Assembly: GCA_944380675.1 (NCBI GenBank)
Contig: CALWIH010000007.1
Coordinates: forward strand, 1 to 45,938
From: an uncultured Clostridia bacterium
GTDB taxonomy: Bacteria > Bacillota > Clostridia > Oscillospirales > Acutalibacteraceae
Reading direction: 5' to 3'
Length of the DNA stretch: 45,938 nt
Positions within the stretch are counted from its first letter, which is position 1. Each line of letters starts with the position of its first letter. This document shows, one piece after another, positions 1 through 8,771 of this stretch. The notes below the pieces were generated by a model, which saw only the letters and a list, made by a program, of their open reading frames with translations, did no database searches and was not told the origin of the DNA. Made by a program: the position numbers and the translations under genes.

Positions 1-162
1 ATGTTCGTGGCCCGGGGAGCAAAGAAGAAGATTATGGAAAAGAGAAAACAGGATTTTTACGACAATTACATCGTATCGCTCCTGGACGAGGCAAAAAAGC
101 TCGGCATTTCGCGCCGGGAGCTGGCCGCCATGCTCGGCGGAGAGGAGGACAGCCATGAGTAA
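1..162 (+). CDS. GntR-family transcriptional regulator, C-terminal end (partial)
   Basis: Only the last 53 or so residues lie in the window; the N-terminal helix-turn-helix is off the left edge. The visible start, MFVARGAKKK, resembles the end of the wing that closes a GntR winged helix (G-x-G-x-F-V). It is followed by a short charged helical tail (DFYDNYIVSLLDEAKKLG), as in YtrA-type GntR regulators with a minimal effector region. The stop TAA at 160-162 overlaps the ATG of the ABC ATPase by 8 bp, so the two are translationally coupled. YtrA-type regulators usually repress the ABC exporter encoded beside them, and that is inferred here. The family call rests on a short fragment plus context; the ligand is unknown. 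Confidence 0.7.
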   Translation: MFVARGAKKKIMEKRKQDFYDNYIVSLLDEAKKLGISRRELAAMLGGEEDSHE

Positions 163-1003
163 GCTGACATATCAAAACGTCACGATGCGCTTCGGGGACG
201 TCACGGCGCTCGACCACGTTTCCTTCTCGTTCGAACCCGGCCATGTGTACGGTCTGCTCGGCAGAAACGGCGCCGGCAAAAGCACGCTGCTGAGCCTTAC
301 GGCGGGCTGGCGTCACGCGACGGAGGGGGAGATCCTCCTCGACGGGAAATCCGTGTGGGAAAACCCCCAGGCGCTGCAGCAAATTGTCTGCATGAGCGAC
401 GGCAACCTCTTCCCCACGCTGCGCGTGAAGCAGGGGCTGATCTGGTACTCGCGCTGCCGCCCCGGTTTTGACATGGAGCAGGCGCTGCGGCTGTGCGGGA
501 AATTTGAGCTTTCCCTCAAATCGAAAATCCACTCGCTCTCGACCGGCTACGGCACCATCTTCAAGCTGATCGTCGCGATGGCCTCGCAGGCGCCGTTTAC
601 GTTTTACGACGAGCCGGTGCTCGGCCTCGACGCCAACCACCGCGACCTGTTCTACCGCGAGCTGATGGAGGATTACGGGAACAACCCGCGCTGCGTCGTC
701 ATCTCGACGCACCTTATCGAGGAGTGCGCGAACCTCCTCGACCACATTATTGTCATCAACAAGGGAAGGCTGATGCTCAACGAGGCCACGGAGGAAACGC
801 TCGCCCGAGGGTACTCCGTGAGCGGCCCGGCGGGCGCGGTGGACGCGTTCACCGCGGGGAAAGCGCTCTACGGAGCGCAGAGCCTCGGCGGCCTCAAGAC
901 AGCCTATGTGAAGGGCAGGCCGGAGGGGGAAACCGCGCCGGCGGGAATCGAGCTCGGAAAGCTCGACCTGCAGCAGCTTTTCATTCAGCTGACAAACAAC
1001 TGA
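155..1003 (+). CDS. ABC transporter ATP-binding protein (YtrB/CcmA-like)
   Basis: This is the cytoplasmic ATPase of an ABC transporter, 282 aa. Walker A is GRNGAGKST (residues 36-44), Walker B with the catalytic Glu is FTFYDEP (about 148-154), and the H-loop His is in ISTHLIEE. The signature reads LSTGYG (about 128) in place of the usual LSGGQ, a variant common in small GntR-linked exporters. The region after about residue 200 is a family-specific tail. The start overlaps the end of the GntR gene, and the permease gene follows 22 bp downstream, giving a regulator-ATPase-permease operon. By analogy it exports an antimicrobial or envelope-active compound; the substrate cannot be read from the sequence. 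Confidence 0.9.
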   Translation: MSKLTYQNVTMRFGDVTALDHVSFSFEPGHVYGLLGRNGAGKSTLLSLTAGWRHATEGEILLDGKSVWENPQALQQIVCMSDGNLFPTLRVKQGLIWYSRCRPGFDMEQALRLCGKFELSLKSKIHSLSTGYGTIFKLIVAMASQAPFTFYDEPVLGLDANHRDLFYRELMEDYGNNPRCVVISTHLIEECANLLDHIIVINKGRLMLNEATEETLARGYSVSGPAGAVDAFTAGKALYGAQSLGGLKTAYVKGRPEGETAPAGIELGKLDLQQLFIQLTNN

Positions 1004-1025
1004 CCGCTCAGAAAGGATGAAACAT

Positions 1026-1793
1026 ATGACCAGTTCACTCTGGAAGGGCCTGTACCGTTTTCAGATGCAAAATATCCTCAAGTCGGCAGGCATCATGGTC
1101 GCGATCGTTTTTCTGGTTCAGGTCGTCTTCGGCGTCATTCTGATCGCCGCTGATCCAGGCGAGCCGATCTACAGCAACGCGCAGGAATCCTCGTCCGTCA
1201 TTTTCTGCTTCGTCCTCGGCTGCTGTATGTGGAAGGAGAGCTTCCACCTCTCGATGGCGACCGGTGTGACGCGCAGGGGGCTTTTCGTCTGCACGCTGGC
1301 AAGCCTGCTCACGCTGTGCGTGGTTCTCGTGCCGGTGGAGCTGCTTGTCAGCCTCCTCGTCAACAGCTTTCTCAACGCGCCGACGCTGTTCTTCCTGATC
1401 TATGGGCAGAGCGCAGACGTCGCCTCCTCGTTCTCGAGCGCGGGCTTTGCGGCACAGGGGCTGCTGCTGCAGATCGCGGGCTCGCTCGCCCTGGCCTACA
1501 GCGGATTTTTCCTCGGCGTGGTGTTTTACGTCATCCCGAAATGGCTTCGCGTTGTGCTCGCCATCCTGATTCCAGTCACGCTGTTCGCGGGGCTTCCCTC
1601 GCTTGTGCTCCTGCTTCCGCCGGCGCAGATGGAGGCTCTGGGGCAAACGCTCCTGCACTTTTTCAGCGCGCCGGGCAATGTGACGCTCGTCTGCTTCTGC
1701 GCGGCCGTCCTCTTTGCCCTGCTCGCGTGGATTCCCGCGCACCGGGCCTCGCTGATGCGCAATCCCCAGCCCTCGACCGCGACGAGCGGCTGA
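1026..1793 (+). CDS. ABC transporter permease (membrane subunit)
   Basis: A polytopic membrane protein of 255 aa with about six hydrophobic segments, for example the stretches around IMVAIVFLVQVVFGVILIA, LFVCTLASLLTLCVVLVPV and VTLVCFCAAVLFALLAWIP. The ATG at 1026 is chosen because GAAAGG at 1011-1016 sits 9 bp upstream; an in-frame ATG at 1017 directly abuts that site and is less likely. It follows the ATPase gene closely and is followed by a strong terminator, so it is the last gene of the GntR-ABC operon. It probably forms the transmembrane channel partnering the ATPase. No conserved family motif was recognised, and the assignment rests on topology and context. Confidence 0.8.
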   Translation: MTSSLWKGLYRFQMQNILKSAGIMVAIVFLVQVVFGVILIAADPGEPIYSNAQESSSVIFCFVLGCCMWKESFHLSMATGVTRRGLFVCTLASLLTLCVVLVPVELLVSLLVNSFLNAPTLFFLIYGQSADVASSFSSAGFAAQGLLLQIAGSLALAYSGFFLGVVFYVIPKWLRVVLAILIPVTLFAGLPSLVLLLPPAQMEALGQTLLHFFSAPGNVTLVCFCAAVLFALLAWIPAHRASLMRNPQPSTATSG

Positions 1794-1795
1794 CG

Positions 1796-1831
1796 AAAAA
1801 CGGACTGTCCCGAACGGGCAGTCCGTTTTTT
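1796..1831. terminator. Intrinsic terminator between converging operons
   Basis: A 12-bp perfect stem (AAAAACGGACTG paired with CAGTCCGTTTTT) encloses an 11-nt loop and ends in a T-run. It lies just after the permease stop. The A-run on the other side means it could also serve the converging transglutaminase gene, which ends at 1831. Confidence 0.9.
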
Positions 1832-4296
1832 CATGCAAGATACAGAAAGAACAGAACGCGCTTCCAGAGCGGAAGCTCGCGGCGCGTCTTCTCGAAGAGG
1901 GCGGCCAGCAGGGAGAGCGCCTCTCCCCTCTCCTCCTCGGTGACGCCGTTCCGGCTGAACTTCGCCTTTTCGGCGAGCTCGCGAAGCCGCGGATCCATCG
2001 CCGCGCCGAAGCGGACGGCGTGGAGCGCGCGCCGGTAGATGATCGGCATGGCTGTGCTCGGCGGGAGGCTGCGCAGGCGCTTCTCGCGCAGGGAACGGCG
2101 GAGCAGGAAGAAAAGAACCGCCACCGCGCAGGCCAAAAGAACGAGGGGCACCATCAGCAGCACCCGCCACACCGCCGCCGAGCCGGAAGCCGGCTCCCGC
2201 TCTGAGACGGCAGCGGCGGAGGACGCGGGCCGCGAAGCCTCGGAGGAGGCGGCGGACGACGGCAGGGCGGAGGATTCCGGCTCGGATGCGGGCGCGGACG
2301 AGGGTTCCTCCTGCGGGGAGGAGGACGTCTCGAGCTCGGAGGCAAGCTCCTCCTGCGCCGTCGCGCCGCCGGGCGTAGCGTCGACCGGCACCCAGCCGAA
2401 GCCGGGGCAGTACGCCTCCGCCCAGGCATGGGAGCGCGTGTCCGGGATCTGCACCCAGCCCTCCGGCCCGGCGTCGGCGAGCTCGTCCGCCGTGACGCAG
2501 AAGCCCTCGACGTAGCGCGCCGGAATGCCGAGGGCGCGCAGCGTCAGGACGGTGGCCGTGGCGTAGTGGACGCAGTAGCCCTGCTTGTCCTCGAACAGGA
2601 AATACTCGACGAAATCCTTTCCTGCGGGCGTGTGGGGCGGATCGAGGGTGTACGTCCCATCGAGATTGACCTGATGTTCCACCCACGCGAGTGCGTCCTC
2701 AAACGTAGACCAGCCGTACATTCCAAACGAGGAAGCGAGGCGTTCCCGCAGTCCGTCGGGAACCTCAAGATAGTGGTCGTATACAAAGGAGGAATATGAC
2801 GCCTCCTGCTGCGCCCAGGTGCGCAGCGGTTCGGGGAGCGAATCGAGAACCGCGTCAGGCACGGGCGAACGGTAGAGCTGCTCCAGATATTCGAGAGAAT
2901 CCGGCGTGCCGTCCAGCGTATAGATGTTGTCAGGATAGAATTCTGTTTGCTCCCCACTGCCCAGATCCACCAGATTGAGAAAAGCAAGCGCAGCAGTAAC
3001 GCGATCGCCGTAAAGAACCTGCTCATCGGGATCGAGGCAGGTAAAATCATACTGCCCGAGGGAAGCGCCGTCCTCCTGGCGGAGGAAAAGGTCGTGCACC
3101 AAATCGACGCCCTCGAGCTCGCCGAGATCGCCGCAGGGGTAGTCCGGCAGATACAGAATCTCGTCGTCCCCGCCGACGTTTTCCACCGAAAGGCGGATCT
3201 CGCCGGTGAAATTCTGCATCAGCAGCCCGGGAAGGCTGAGCGGGAACGTCCCGCCGAGCTCCTCCTCGATGGAGGCGTACGCGCCGTCCGAAAGGGTGCT
3301 CCAGCTCACGCCGTCATAGACGCAGCCTGTGAAGCCGCGCAGGCGCAGATCCGCCGGGAGGCTGCTTCGGACGAGGAGAACCGTCCCGCCGCTGAAGCCA
3401 GGCGTCCTCCCCTGCAGGTAGGAGCGATCCTTATTCCCGGTAAAGTCAGCCGCAATGACTGCCCGCCGGGAGAAATCGCGCAGCGCGGTTTCCAGCGAGG
3501 AACGCAGCTCGTCCATCCGCGCGGGACGCTCATACGTCTCCGCGGGCACTGCCGCAAACAGCGCGGCGATCAGTCCTGACGCAAAGGCAATCGAGAGGAA
3601 GACGCCGGCGGGAAGGCGGCCGCGGCAGACACTGCGCCGCGCGCGTCCTCTGCCGCGGCCGCGGGCGGAAAAGAAGGCAGTTCCCGTCCAGAAGACGAGC
3701 AGCATCGCGACAGACCGCAGATCGGGCGTCACCGTAAACATCAGGAAGGAAAGCTGAAACGGAAAAGTAAACAGAAAGGAGAAGACAAAGCTTCTCGCGC
3801 GGATCACCGACCATGACAGCGCGCCGGCCACCGGCACCATACACGCCCCGAGGAACATCGCGCTGCACTGCCGCGCCTCGCTGGGTGTGAGCTCCTCAGT
3901 GAGGAACGTCGGGAAAACGTAAACGGAATGCTCCGTGTACGTCTTCGTGATGCTGTTGACCGTCAGGAGGAACCCCTGCACAATCTCCTCCTGATACCGC
4001 CACAAAAAGAGGCACAGGGCGGCGGAGAGGACAAAGAGCAGAATGTCCGCAAAATGCCAGCGAATGGCGGCAGCGAGCAGGAGCGCGGCGCACGCGGCGA
4101 CGCAGGCGGGCACCCAGAGCGAAACGTCGAGCGAGAACGCGCTCACGAACGACCAGGCTGTCCCCATCAATCCGAGAAACAAAAGCAGCGCGCCGCAGAG
4201 CAGATCGGCCCAGCCCTTTTTCTCCTCCCCGGCAAACGCGGGAGCGCTCAGGAAAAGCGTGGACGGGGAAGCGTCCCGGCAATTTCGTATCCTCAT
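1831..4296 (-). CDS. Transglutaminase-like membrane protein (DUF3488/TgpA-type)
   Basis: An 821-aa envelope protein. The N-terminal third holds several membrane helices (for example LLCGALLLFLGLMGTAWSFV), followed by an extracytoplasmic region with a transglutaminase-core domain. The catalytic triad is visible: Cys in QGYCVHYATA (about 574), His in RSHAWAEAY (about 623) and Asp in WVPVDATPG (about 638). A Ser/Glu/Pro/Ala-rich linker then leads to a last membrane helix and a basic, DUF4129-like cytoplasmic tail. The ATG at 4296 is preceded by GGAGGTGG and lies 1 bp after the DUF58 stop; longer starts would overlap that gene heavily. It is the last gene of the MoxR-DUF58-transglutaminase operon, a widespread set. 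Its physiological substrate is not known. Confidence 0.88.
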   Translation of the reverse strand: MRIRNCRDASPSTLFLSAPAFAGEEKKGWADLLCGALLLFLGLMGTAWSFVSAFSLDVSLWVPACVAACAALLLAAAIRWHFADILLFVLSAALCLFLWRYQEEIVQGFLLTVNSITKTYTEHSVYVFPTFLTEELTPSEARQCSAMFLGACMVPVAGALSWSVIRARSFVFSFLFTFPFQLSFLMFTVTPDLRSVAMLLVFWTGTAFFSARGRGRGRARRSVCRGRLPAGVFLSIAFASGLIAALFAAVPAETYERPARMDELRSSLETALRDFSRRAVIAADFTGNKDRSYLQGRTPGFSGGTVLLVRSSLPADLRLRGFTGCVYDGVSWSTLSDGAYASIEEELGGTFPLSLPGLLMQNFTGEIRLSVENVGGDDEILYLPDYPCGDLGELEGVDLVHDLFLRQEDGASLGQYDFTCLDPDEQVLYGDRVTAALAFLNLVDLGSGEQTEFYPDNIYTLDGTPDSLEYLEQLYRSPVPDAVLDSLPEPLRTWAQQEASYSSFVYDHYLEVPDGLRERLASSFGMYGWSTFEDALAWVEHQVNLDGTYTLDPPHTPAGKDFVEYFLFEDKQGYCVHYATATVLTLRALGIPARYVEGFCVTADELADAGPEGWVQIPDTRSHAWAEAYCPGFGWVPVDATPGGATAQEELASELETSSSPQEEPSSAPASEPESSALPSSAASSEASRPASSAAAVSEREPASGSAAVWRVLLMVPLVLLACAVAVLFFLLRRSLREKRLRSLPPSTAMPIIYRRALHAVRFGAAMDPRLRELAEKAKFSRNGVTEEERGEALSLLAALFEKTRRELPLWKRVLFFLYLA

Positions 4297-4297
4297 G

Positions 4298-5437
4298 CTA
4301 CAGTTCCACCTCCGCCAGACAAGTGTCCGCCTGATCCGGCAGAACCGGAATGACGGCGGGGGAGCTGTTCTCCTGCGCGCGCGAGCCGCACAGAAGGACG
4401 GTGAAGCGCGCGGCGCTCTCCTCCTCGGCAAGAGCGGAGAGGCAATCGCCGGATGCGTCGGGCGTCAGATAGAGGAGATGGGCGCACTTCCAGCGCGGCT
4501 CGCCGGAAAGGAGCGTCAGGGCGGAGACGCCGCCGCCCGGCTCGCGCGAGAGCAGCAGCCCGAGCAAATCGGAGGCCTCCTCCTCCCCCCGGAAAGACGC
4601 CGTGTGCAGGACGCCGCCGCCCTCCCAGCAGACCTCCGCCGGAACGCCGTGCTCGGCGAGCAGGAAGGCGAGGCGGGAGAACGTCTCGAGGACGCAGTCG
4701 GTGTCGCGCAGGTCGGCGCCGTACTCAATGAGGAAGCGCAGCGACCGGCTCGCGGAGCGGCCTCCCTCGCGCACCATCAGAGTTCTCTCCTTCTGCGTCA
4801 GCTTCCAGTGGATGCGGCTGAGCGCGTCGCCCTCCCGGTACTCGCGCACGTCGAAGGGCTCGGAGAAATCGTCGCCCGGCTGGGAGGGAAGCGTCAGCTC
4901 GCCGAAGCCGGGAAGCAGGGAAAGCTCGGAGACAAGAGCCGGGGCGGGCGCGCGCGAAGGCAGCACGAAAACGGACGCCGGTTCCCCGGAACGCACCGGC
5001 AGGGAAAACAGACGCAGAAAGTCAAGCGCCCGGGCGCTGCGCACGGCGCAGACCACCTTGCCGCAGCACGAGGAGCGGCAGAGCTGCGAGGCGGACATTT
5101 CGCCGCCGAATACGGAAAAGAGAAGGGACTCGGTTTCCGCCTCCCCGCCGAGGACGTTCGAGACGCGAAGCGTCAGCCTGAGACACGGCACAGGCAGAAA
5201 GCGGCTGCTGCGCGCCGTGACGGAAAAGGAAAACGGCTCGCGGCGCTCCGCGGCGCTGTGATCCGCTTCCACGCGGACGCGCACGAAGAAGGACGAAGCG
5301 AGAAGCCACAAAAAAGAGAGCACGGGCAGCGCAAGGAGAAACAGAAAAACGTAGTACGACAGATACCCGCGAAAAAAGATAAAAAACAATCCCCCGGCCA
5401 GCAAAATGCCGAGGTAGGCCAGCCGTCTGCTCCACAT
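4298..5437 (-). CDS. DUF58 domain-containing protein
   Basis: A 379-aa protein with two N-terminal membrane helices (LAYLGILLAGGLFFIFF and YYVFLFLLALPVLSFLWLLA) and a cytoplasmic DUF58 region. The hallmark stretch is FDVREYREGDALSRIHWK (about residues 195-215), and the C-terminal part resembles a VWA-like fold. In known operons DUF58 proteins accompany a MoxR ATPase and are thought to work with it in assembling or maturing envelope complexes. The start is 5 bp after the moxR stop with no clear own ribosome site, which suggests translational coupling. The transglutaminase gene follows after 1 bp. The exact function is not established for the family. Confidence 0.88.
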   Translation of the reverse strand: MWSRRLAYLGILLAGGLFFIFFRGYLSYYVFLFLLALPVLSFLWLLASSFFVRVRVEADHSAAERREPFSFSVTARSSRFLPVPCLRLTLRVSNVLGGEAETESLLFSVFGGEMSASQLCRSSCCGKVVCAVRSARALDFLRLFSLPVRSGEPASVFVLPSRAPAPALVSELSLLPGFGELTLPSQPGDDFSEPFDVREYREGDALSRIHWKLTQKERTLMVREGGRSASRSLRFLIEYGADLRDTDCVLETFSRLAFLLAEHGVPAEVCWEGGGVLHTASFRGEEEASDLLGLLLSREPGGGVSALTLLSGEPRWKCAHLLYLTPDASGDCLSALAEEESAARFTVLLCGSRAQENSSPAVIPVLPDQADTCLAEVEL

Positions 5438-5442
5438 GGCCG

Positions 5443-6381
5443 TTACCGGTGCAGAGCGGGCTGGGGCACCGCGCGGAGGATCTCGGCGAGGACGTCAAAG
5501 GCCGTCCTGCCGCTGATGCGCGCCTTCGGATCCAGCTTGACGCGGTGGGTCATCACGTCGAGAAAGACGGCGACGGCGTCCTGCGGGACGACGTAGTCGC
5601 GCCCCTCGAGATACGCGCCGGCGCGGCTCATGGCGGCGAGGGCGAGCGTCGCGCGCGGGCTCGCGCCGAGGCGGAGCTCCGGGCTTTCGCGCGTCGCGTT
5701 CGCGAGGGCGACGAGATAGCGGCTCATCTCCGGGGAGAGGTAAATTTCCTCCGTCTCGCGGCGCATCCGGACGAGCTCGTCGCGCGTGACGACGGGCGCA
5801 GCCTCAGGGACGCGGGCGGCTCCCGGCTGGCGGCGCATGAGGATCTCCTCCTCGTCCTCCGGGCTCGGGTAGCCCATGCTCAGGCGCACCATGAAGCGGT
5901 CGAGCTGCGACTCCGGCAGCGGCTGCGTACCGGCGGAGCCCTCCGGGTTCTGTGTGGCAATCACGATGAACGGGGGCGTGATCCGGCGGGTCACACCGTC
6001 GACGGTGATCTGCCCCTCCTCCATCACCTCGAGCAGGGCGCTCTGCGTCTTCGGGCTGGCGCGGTTGATCTCGTCCCCGAGAAACAGGTTGCAGGCCGCC
6101 GCGCCGGGACGGTACTGCAGCTTCCCCGTCGCGGCATCCGGCACGGAGAAGCCGGTGATGTCCGAGGGGGTGACGTCGGGGGTGAACTGCAGGCGGCGAA
6201 AGCGCAGATCGAGCGCGCCCGCGAAGGCGAGGGCCAGCGTCGTCTTGCCGACGCCGGGGATATCCTCGAGCAGGATGTGGCCGCCGGCCAATATTGTCAT
6301 ATATACCTTGCGGATGATGCAGTCCTTTCCGATGACTGTCTTTGCGACCTCGTTCAGGATCCGCTGTGAGAGCTGTTCCAT
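5443..6381 (-). CDS. MoxR-family AAA+ ATPase
   Basis: A 312-aa cytoplasmic AAA+ chaperone-like ATPase. Walker A is GVGKTTLALAFAG (about 40-52), Walker B is LFLGDEINRA, followed by SPKTQSALLEVMEEGQI, and sensor 1 lies in FIVIATQNPEG; these are diagnostic for MoxR. The ATG at 6381 is chosen because GGAGGAAG sits 4-11 bp upstream and the family starts near this point (MEQLSQRILNEV); a longer reading frame upstream would include the promoter. It is the first gene of the operon with DUF58 and the transglutaminase. MoxR proteins generally help assemble or activate partner complexes, often with VWA-domain proteins. Confidence 0.92.
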   Translation of the reverse strand: MEQLSQRILNEVAKTVIGKDCIIRKVYMTILAGGHILLEDIPGVGKTTLALAFAGALDLRFRRLQFTPDVTPSDITGFSVPDAATGKLQYRPGAAACNLFLGDEINRASPKTQSALLEVMEEGQITVDGVTRRITPPFIVIATQNPEGSAGTQPLPESQLDRFMVRLSMGYPSPEDEEEILMRRQPGAARVPEAAPVVTRDELVRMRRETEEIYLSPEMSRYLVALANATRESPELRLGASPRATLALAAMSRAGAYLEGRDYVVPQDAVAVFLDVMTHRVKLDPKARISGRTAFDVLAEILRAVPQPALHR

Positions 6382-6442
6382 GTATCTTCCTCCAAAATCC
6401 AATCTGCACACAATCAGACTGCGACAGACAATTCCAGTGTGT

Positions 6443-6472
6443 ATTATAGCATAATCCTTTTTTCCGTCACAA
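6443..6472 (-). promoter_or_regulatory. Sigma-A promoter of the moxR operon
   Basis: On the minus strand, TTGTGA (6472-6467), an 18-bp spacer and TATAAT (6448-6443) with an extended TGC just upstream of the -10. It lies about 60 bp before the moxR start, in the 213-bp divergent gap shared with the aldehyde dehydrogenase gene. Confidence 0.8.
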
Positions 6473-6513
6473 CCCGTTTTCTGTGAACAATTTCCCCCGG
6501 GGAGAAAAATTTC

Positions 6514-6542
6514 TTGCAAACGGGACGGCGCTCGCCTACAAT
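6514..6542 (+). promoter_or_regulatory. Sigma-A promoter of the aldehyde dehydrogenase-sirtuin operon
   Basis: TTGCAA (6514-6519), a 17-bp spacer and TACAAT (6537-6542), about 50 bp upstream of the start at 6595. This is a good match to the vegetative consensus and divergent from the moxR promoter. Confidence 0.8.
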
Positions 6543-6594
6543 AGAAGGAAAGAAGGCGCGTATTTCGACGCGCCGGCAGAGGAGGAATCTGACA

Positions 6595-7965
6595 ATGGAT
6601 CGCTTTGAGGAAGCCCTCGCGCGCCAGCGCAGTTTTTTCGGGACGGGCGTCACGCTCTCAGCGGGCTTTCGCCTCGCCGCGCTCAAGCGGCTCGCCGACG
6701 CGATGCGCGCCAATGAATCAAAGCTTCTCGCGGCGCTGCGGGAGGATTTGGGGAAATCTCCGTTTGAGGCGTACGCGGCGGAGCTCGGCGTCGTGTACGA
6801 GGAAATTCGCGAGCTGCGCCGCCATCTCGCGGGCTGGATGCGGCCGAAGGCCGTGCTTCCCCCGCTGACGCAGCTGCCGTGCCGCTGCACCGTCCGCCCC
6901 GAGCCGCTCGGCGTCGTGCTCGTCATGTCGCCGTGGAACTATCCCGTCCAGCTCACGCTCGCGCCGCTGGCCGCGGCGCTCGCCGCGGGCAACTGCGCGA
7001 TCGTCAAGCCCTCGCGGTACGCGCCGAAGACGGCGGCAGCCCTCGAGGAGATGCTGCGCGGCGCGTTCCCGTCCGGGCTTGTGACCGTCTTTCAGGGCGG
7101 CGCGGCGGAAAATCAGGCGCTCCTCGCGCTTAAATTTGACCATATCTTCTTCACGGGAAGCCCCGCCGTCGGCCGCGTGGTGATGGAGGCGGCGGCTAAG
7201 CACCTCACGCCCGTGACGCTCGAGCTCGGCGGGAAGAGCCCGTGCATCGTCGACGAGACGGCGGACGTCGCCCTCGCGGCGAAGCGAATCGCGTGGGGAA
7301 AGCTTCTCAACGCGGGGCAGACGTGCGTCGCGCCCGACTATGTGCTCATCCACGAGACGATGCTGCACGCCTTCGCGCGGGAATACGTGGCGGCGGTGCG
7401 GCGGATGTACGGCGACGAGCCGATGCGCTGCGAGGAGTACGGGAAAATCATCAACGAGAAGCACATGGAACGCCTCAAGAAGCTGCTCCAGCGCGGGACG
7501 CCGCTGCTCGGCGGGACGTACTCCGACCGTGATCGGAAGATTGCCCCCACTCTCCTGACCGGCGTGTCGTGGGACAGCCCCGTCATGCAGGAGGAGATTT
7601 TCGGGCCGATTCTGCCCCTTCTTCCCTACCGCAGCTTCTCGCAGGCGCTCGAGGAAATCCGGCGCAGGCCGAAGCCGCTCGCGCTCTATGTCTTCACGCG
7701 CGACGAGGATCACAAGCGGCGGGCGCTGCGCGAGGTCAGCTTCGGCGGCGGCTGCGTCAACGATGTGGTCGTCCACCTCACGAACCCGAGGATGCCGTTC
7801 GGCGGCGTCGGGGAGAGCGGCATGGGCGCGTACCACGGGAAGGCGGGCTTCCTGACGTTCTCCCATCTCAAGAGCATTCTCGAAAAACCGGAGGCGGTGG
7901 ATCTGCCCGTCCGGTACCCGCCGTACACGGGAAAGCTGCCGCTCGTGCGGCTGCTGATGCGGTAA
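6595..7965 (+). CDS. Aldehyde dehydrogenase (ALDH3-like)
   Basis: A 456-aa NAD(P)-dependent aldehyde dehydrogenase that oxidises aldehydes to carboxylates. The general-base Glu lies in VTLELGGKSP (about 205-214) and the catalytic Cys in NAGQTCVAPDY (about 240-250). SPWNYPVQL and the C-terminal RYPPYTGKL mark the short ALDH3/YwdH-type class. The ATG at 6595 follows AGAGGAGGAA with good spacing and gives the usual family length of about 455 aa; an upstream in-frame start at 6514 lies in the promoter. The sirtuin gene begins 15 bp after the stop, so the two are probably co-transcribed. The physiological aldehyde is unknown. Confidence 0.92.
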   Translation: MDRFEEALARQRSFFGTGVTLSAGFRLAALKRLADAMRANESKLLAALREDLGKSPFEAYAAELGVVYEEIRELRRHLAGWMRPKAVLPPLTQLPCRCTVRPEPLGVVLVMSPWNYPVQLTLAPLAAALAAGNCAIVKPSRYAPKTAAALEEMLRGAFPSGLVTVFQGGAAENQALLALKFDHIFFTGSPAVGRVVMEAAAKHLTPVTLELGGKSPCIVDETADVALAAKRIAWGKLLNAGQTCVAPDYVLIHETMLHAFAREYVAAVRRMYGDEPMRCEEYGKIINEKHMERLKKLLQRGTPLLGGTYSDRDRKIAPTLLTGVSWDSPVMQEEIFGPILPLLPYRSFSQALEEIRRRPKPLALYVFTRDEDHKRRALREVSFGGGCVNDVVVHLTNPRMPFGGVGESGMGAYHGKAGFLTFSHLKSILEKPEAVDLPVRYPPYTGKLPLVRLLMR

Positions 7966-7980
7966 AAGGAGGCGGTCTTC

Positions 7981-8709
7981 ATGACAGAAATCAGCAGGCT
8001 GCAGGAATGGATTGACGCGAGCCGCAGGATTGTCTTTTTCGGCGGAGCGGGAGTAAGCACGGAAAGCGGGATCCCCGACTTCCGCAGCACGGACGGGCTG
8101 TACCATCAGAAATACAAATATCCGCCCGAGGAGATGCTGAGCCGCACAATGTACGAGCGCCATCCGGAGGAGTTTTACGACTTTTACCGGGACAAGCTCC
8201 TCTATCCCGACGCGAAGCCGAACGCGGCGCACCGCAAGCTCGCGGAGCTCGAGGCGGCGGGCAGGCTCTCCGCGATCGTGACGCAGAACATCGACGGCCT
8301 GCATCAGGCGGCGGGCAGCCGCACCGTCTACGAGCTGCACGGCTCCGTGCTGCGCAATTACTGCCGCAGCTGCCATACGTTCTACGGTCTCGACTTCATC
8401 CTTCATTCCACCGGCGTGCCGCGCTGCTCGTGCGGGGGAATCGTGAAGCCGGACGTCGTCCTCTACGAGGAAAGCCTCGACGAGAGGACGCTGCAGCGCT
8501 CCGTGCAGGCCATCGCCGAGGCGGATATGCTCATCATCGCCGGGACGTCGCTCGTCGTCTATCCGGCCAGCGGGCTCGTCAACTATTACGAGGGAAAGCG
8601 GCTCGTCGTCATCAACCGCAGCCCCACGCCGATGGACAGCCGCGCCGATCTGCTGATCAGCGGGAGCGTGGGCGAGGTGCTCGGCCAGATCGCGGTGCAC
8701 CCCGTGTAA
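7981..8709 (+). CDS. cobB: NAD-dependent protein deacylase (Sir2 family)
   Basis: A 242-aa sirtuin that removes acyl groups from lysines, consuming NAD and making nicotinamide and O-acyl-ADP-ribose. Visible motifs are GAGVSTESGIPDFRS (NAD site, about 22-36), TQNIDGLHQAAG (about 101-112), the catalytic His in YELHGS (about 120), and GTSLVVYPASGLV near the C-terminus. A zinc ribbon is formed by CRSC and CSCGG. AAAGGAGG lies just upstream of the ATG. It follows the aldehyde dehydrogenase gene after 15 bp and ends at a strong terminator, so it is the second gene of a two-gene operon. Likely targets are metabolic enzymes; which ones cannot be seen here. Confidence 0.93.
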   Translation: MTEISRLQEWIDASRRIVFFGGAGVSTESGIPDFRSTDGLYHQKYKYPPEEMLSRTMYERHPEEFYDFYRDKLLYPDAKPNAAHRKLAELEAAGRLSAIVTQNIDGLHQAAGSRTVYELHGSVLRNYCRSCHTFYGLDFILHSTGVPRCSCGGIVKPDVVLYEESLDERTLQRSVQAIAEADMLIIAGTSLVVYPASGLVNYYEGKRLVVINRSPTPMDSRADLLISGSVGEVLGQIAVHPV

Positions 8710-8718
8710 GACGGACAT

Positions 8719-8768
8719 AAAAAATCCCCGCGCCGTTCGGCTGAAAACCGATTGGCGCGGGGATTTTT
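8719..8768. terminator. Bidirectional intrinsic terminator
   Basis: AAATCCCCGCGCC (8722-8734) pairs with GGCGCGGGGATTT (8754-8766), with A and T runs on the two sides. It separates the convergent sirtuin and DUF4358 genes and can stop transcripts from both directions. Confidence 0.9.
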
Positions 8769-8771
8769 GCT

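Noticed and set aside
1526-2686. A minus-strand frame overlapping the transglutaminase gene
   Set aside because: Composition is Arg/Pro-rich shadow sequence, and it overlaps a catalytic domain in another frame.
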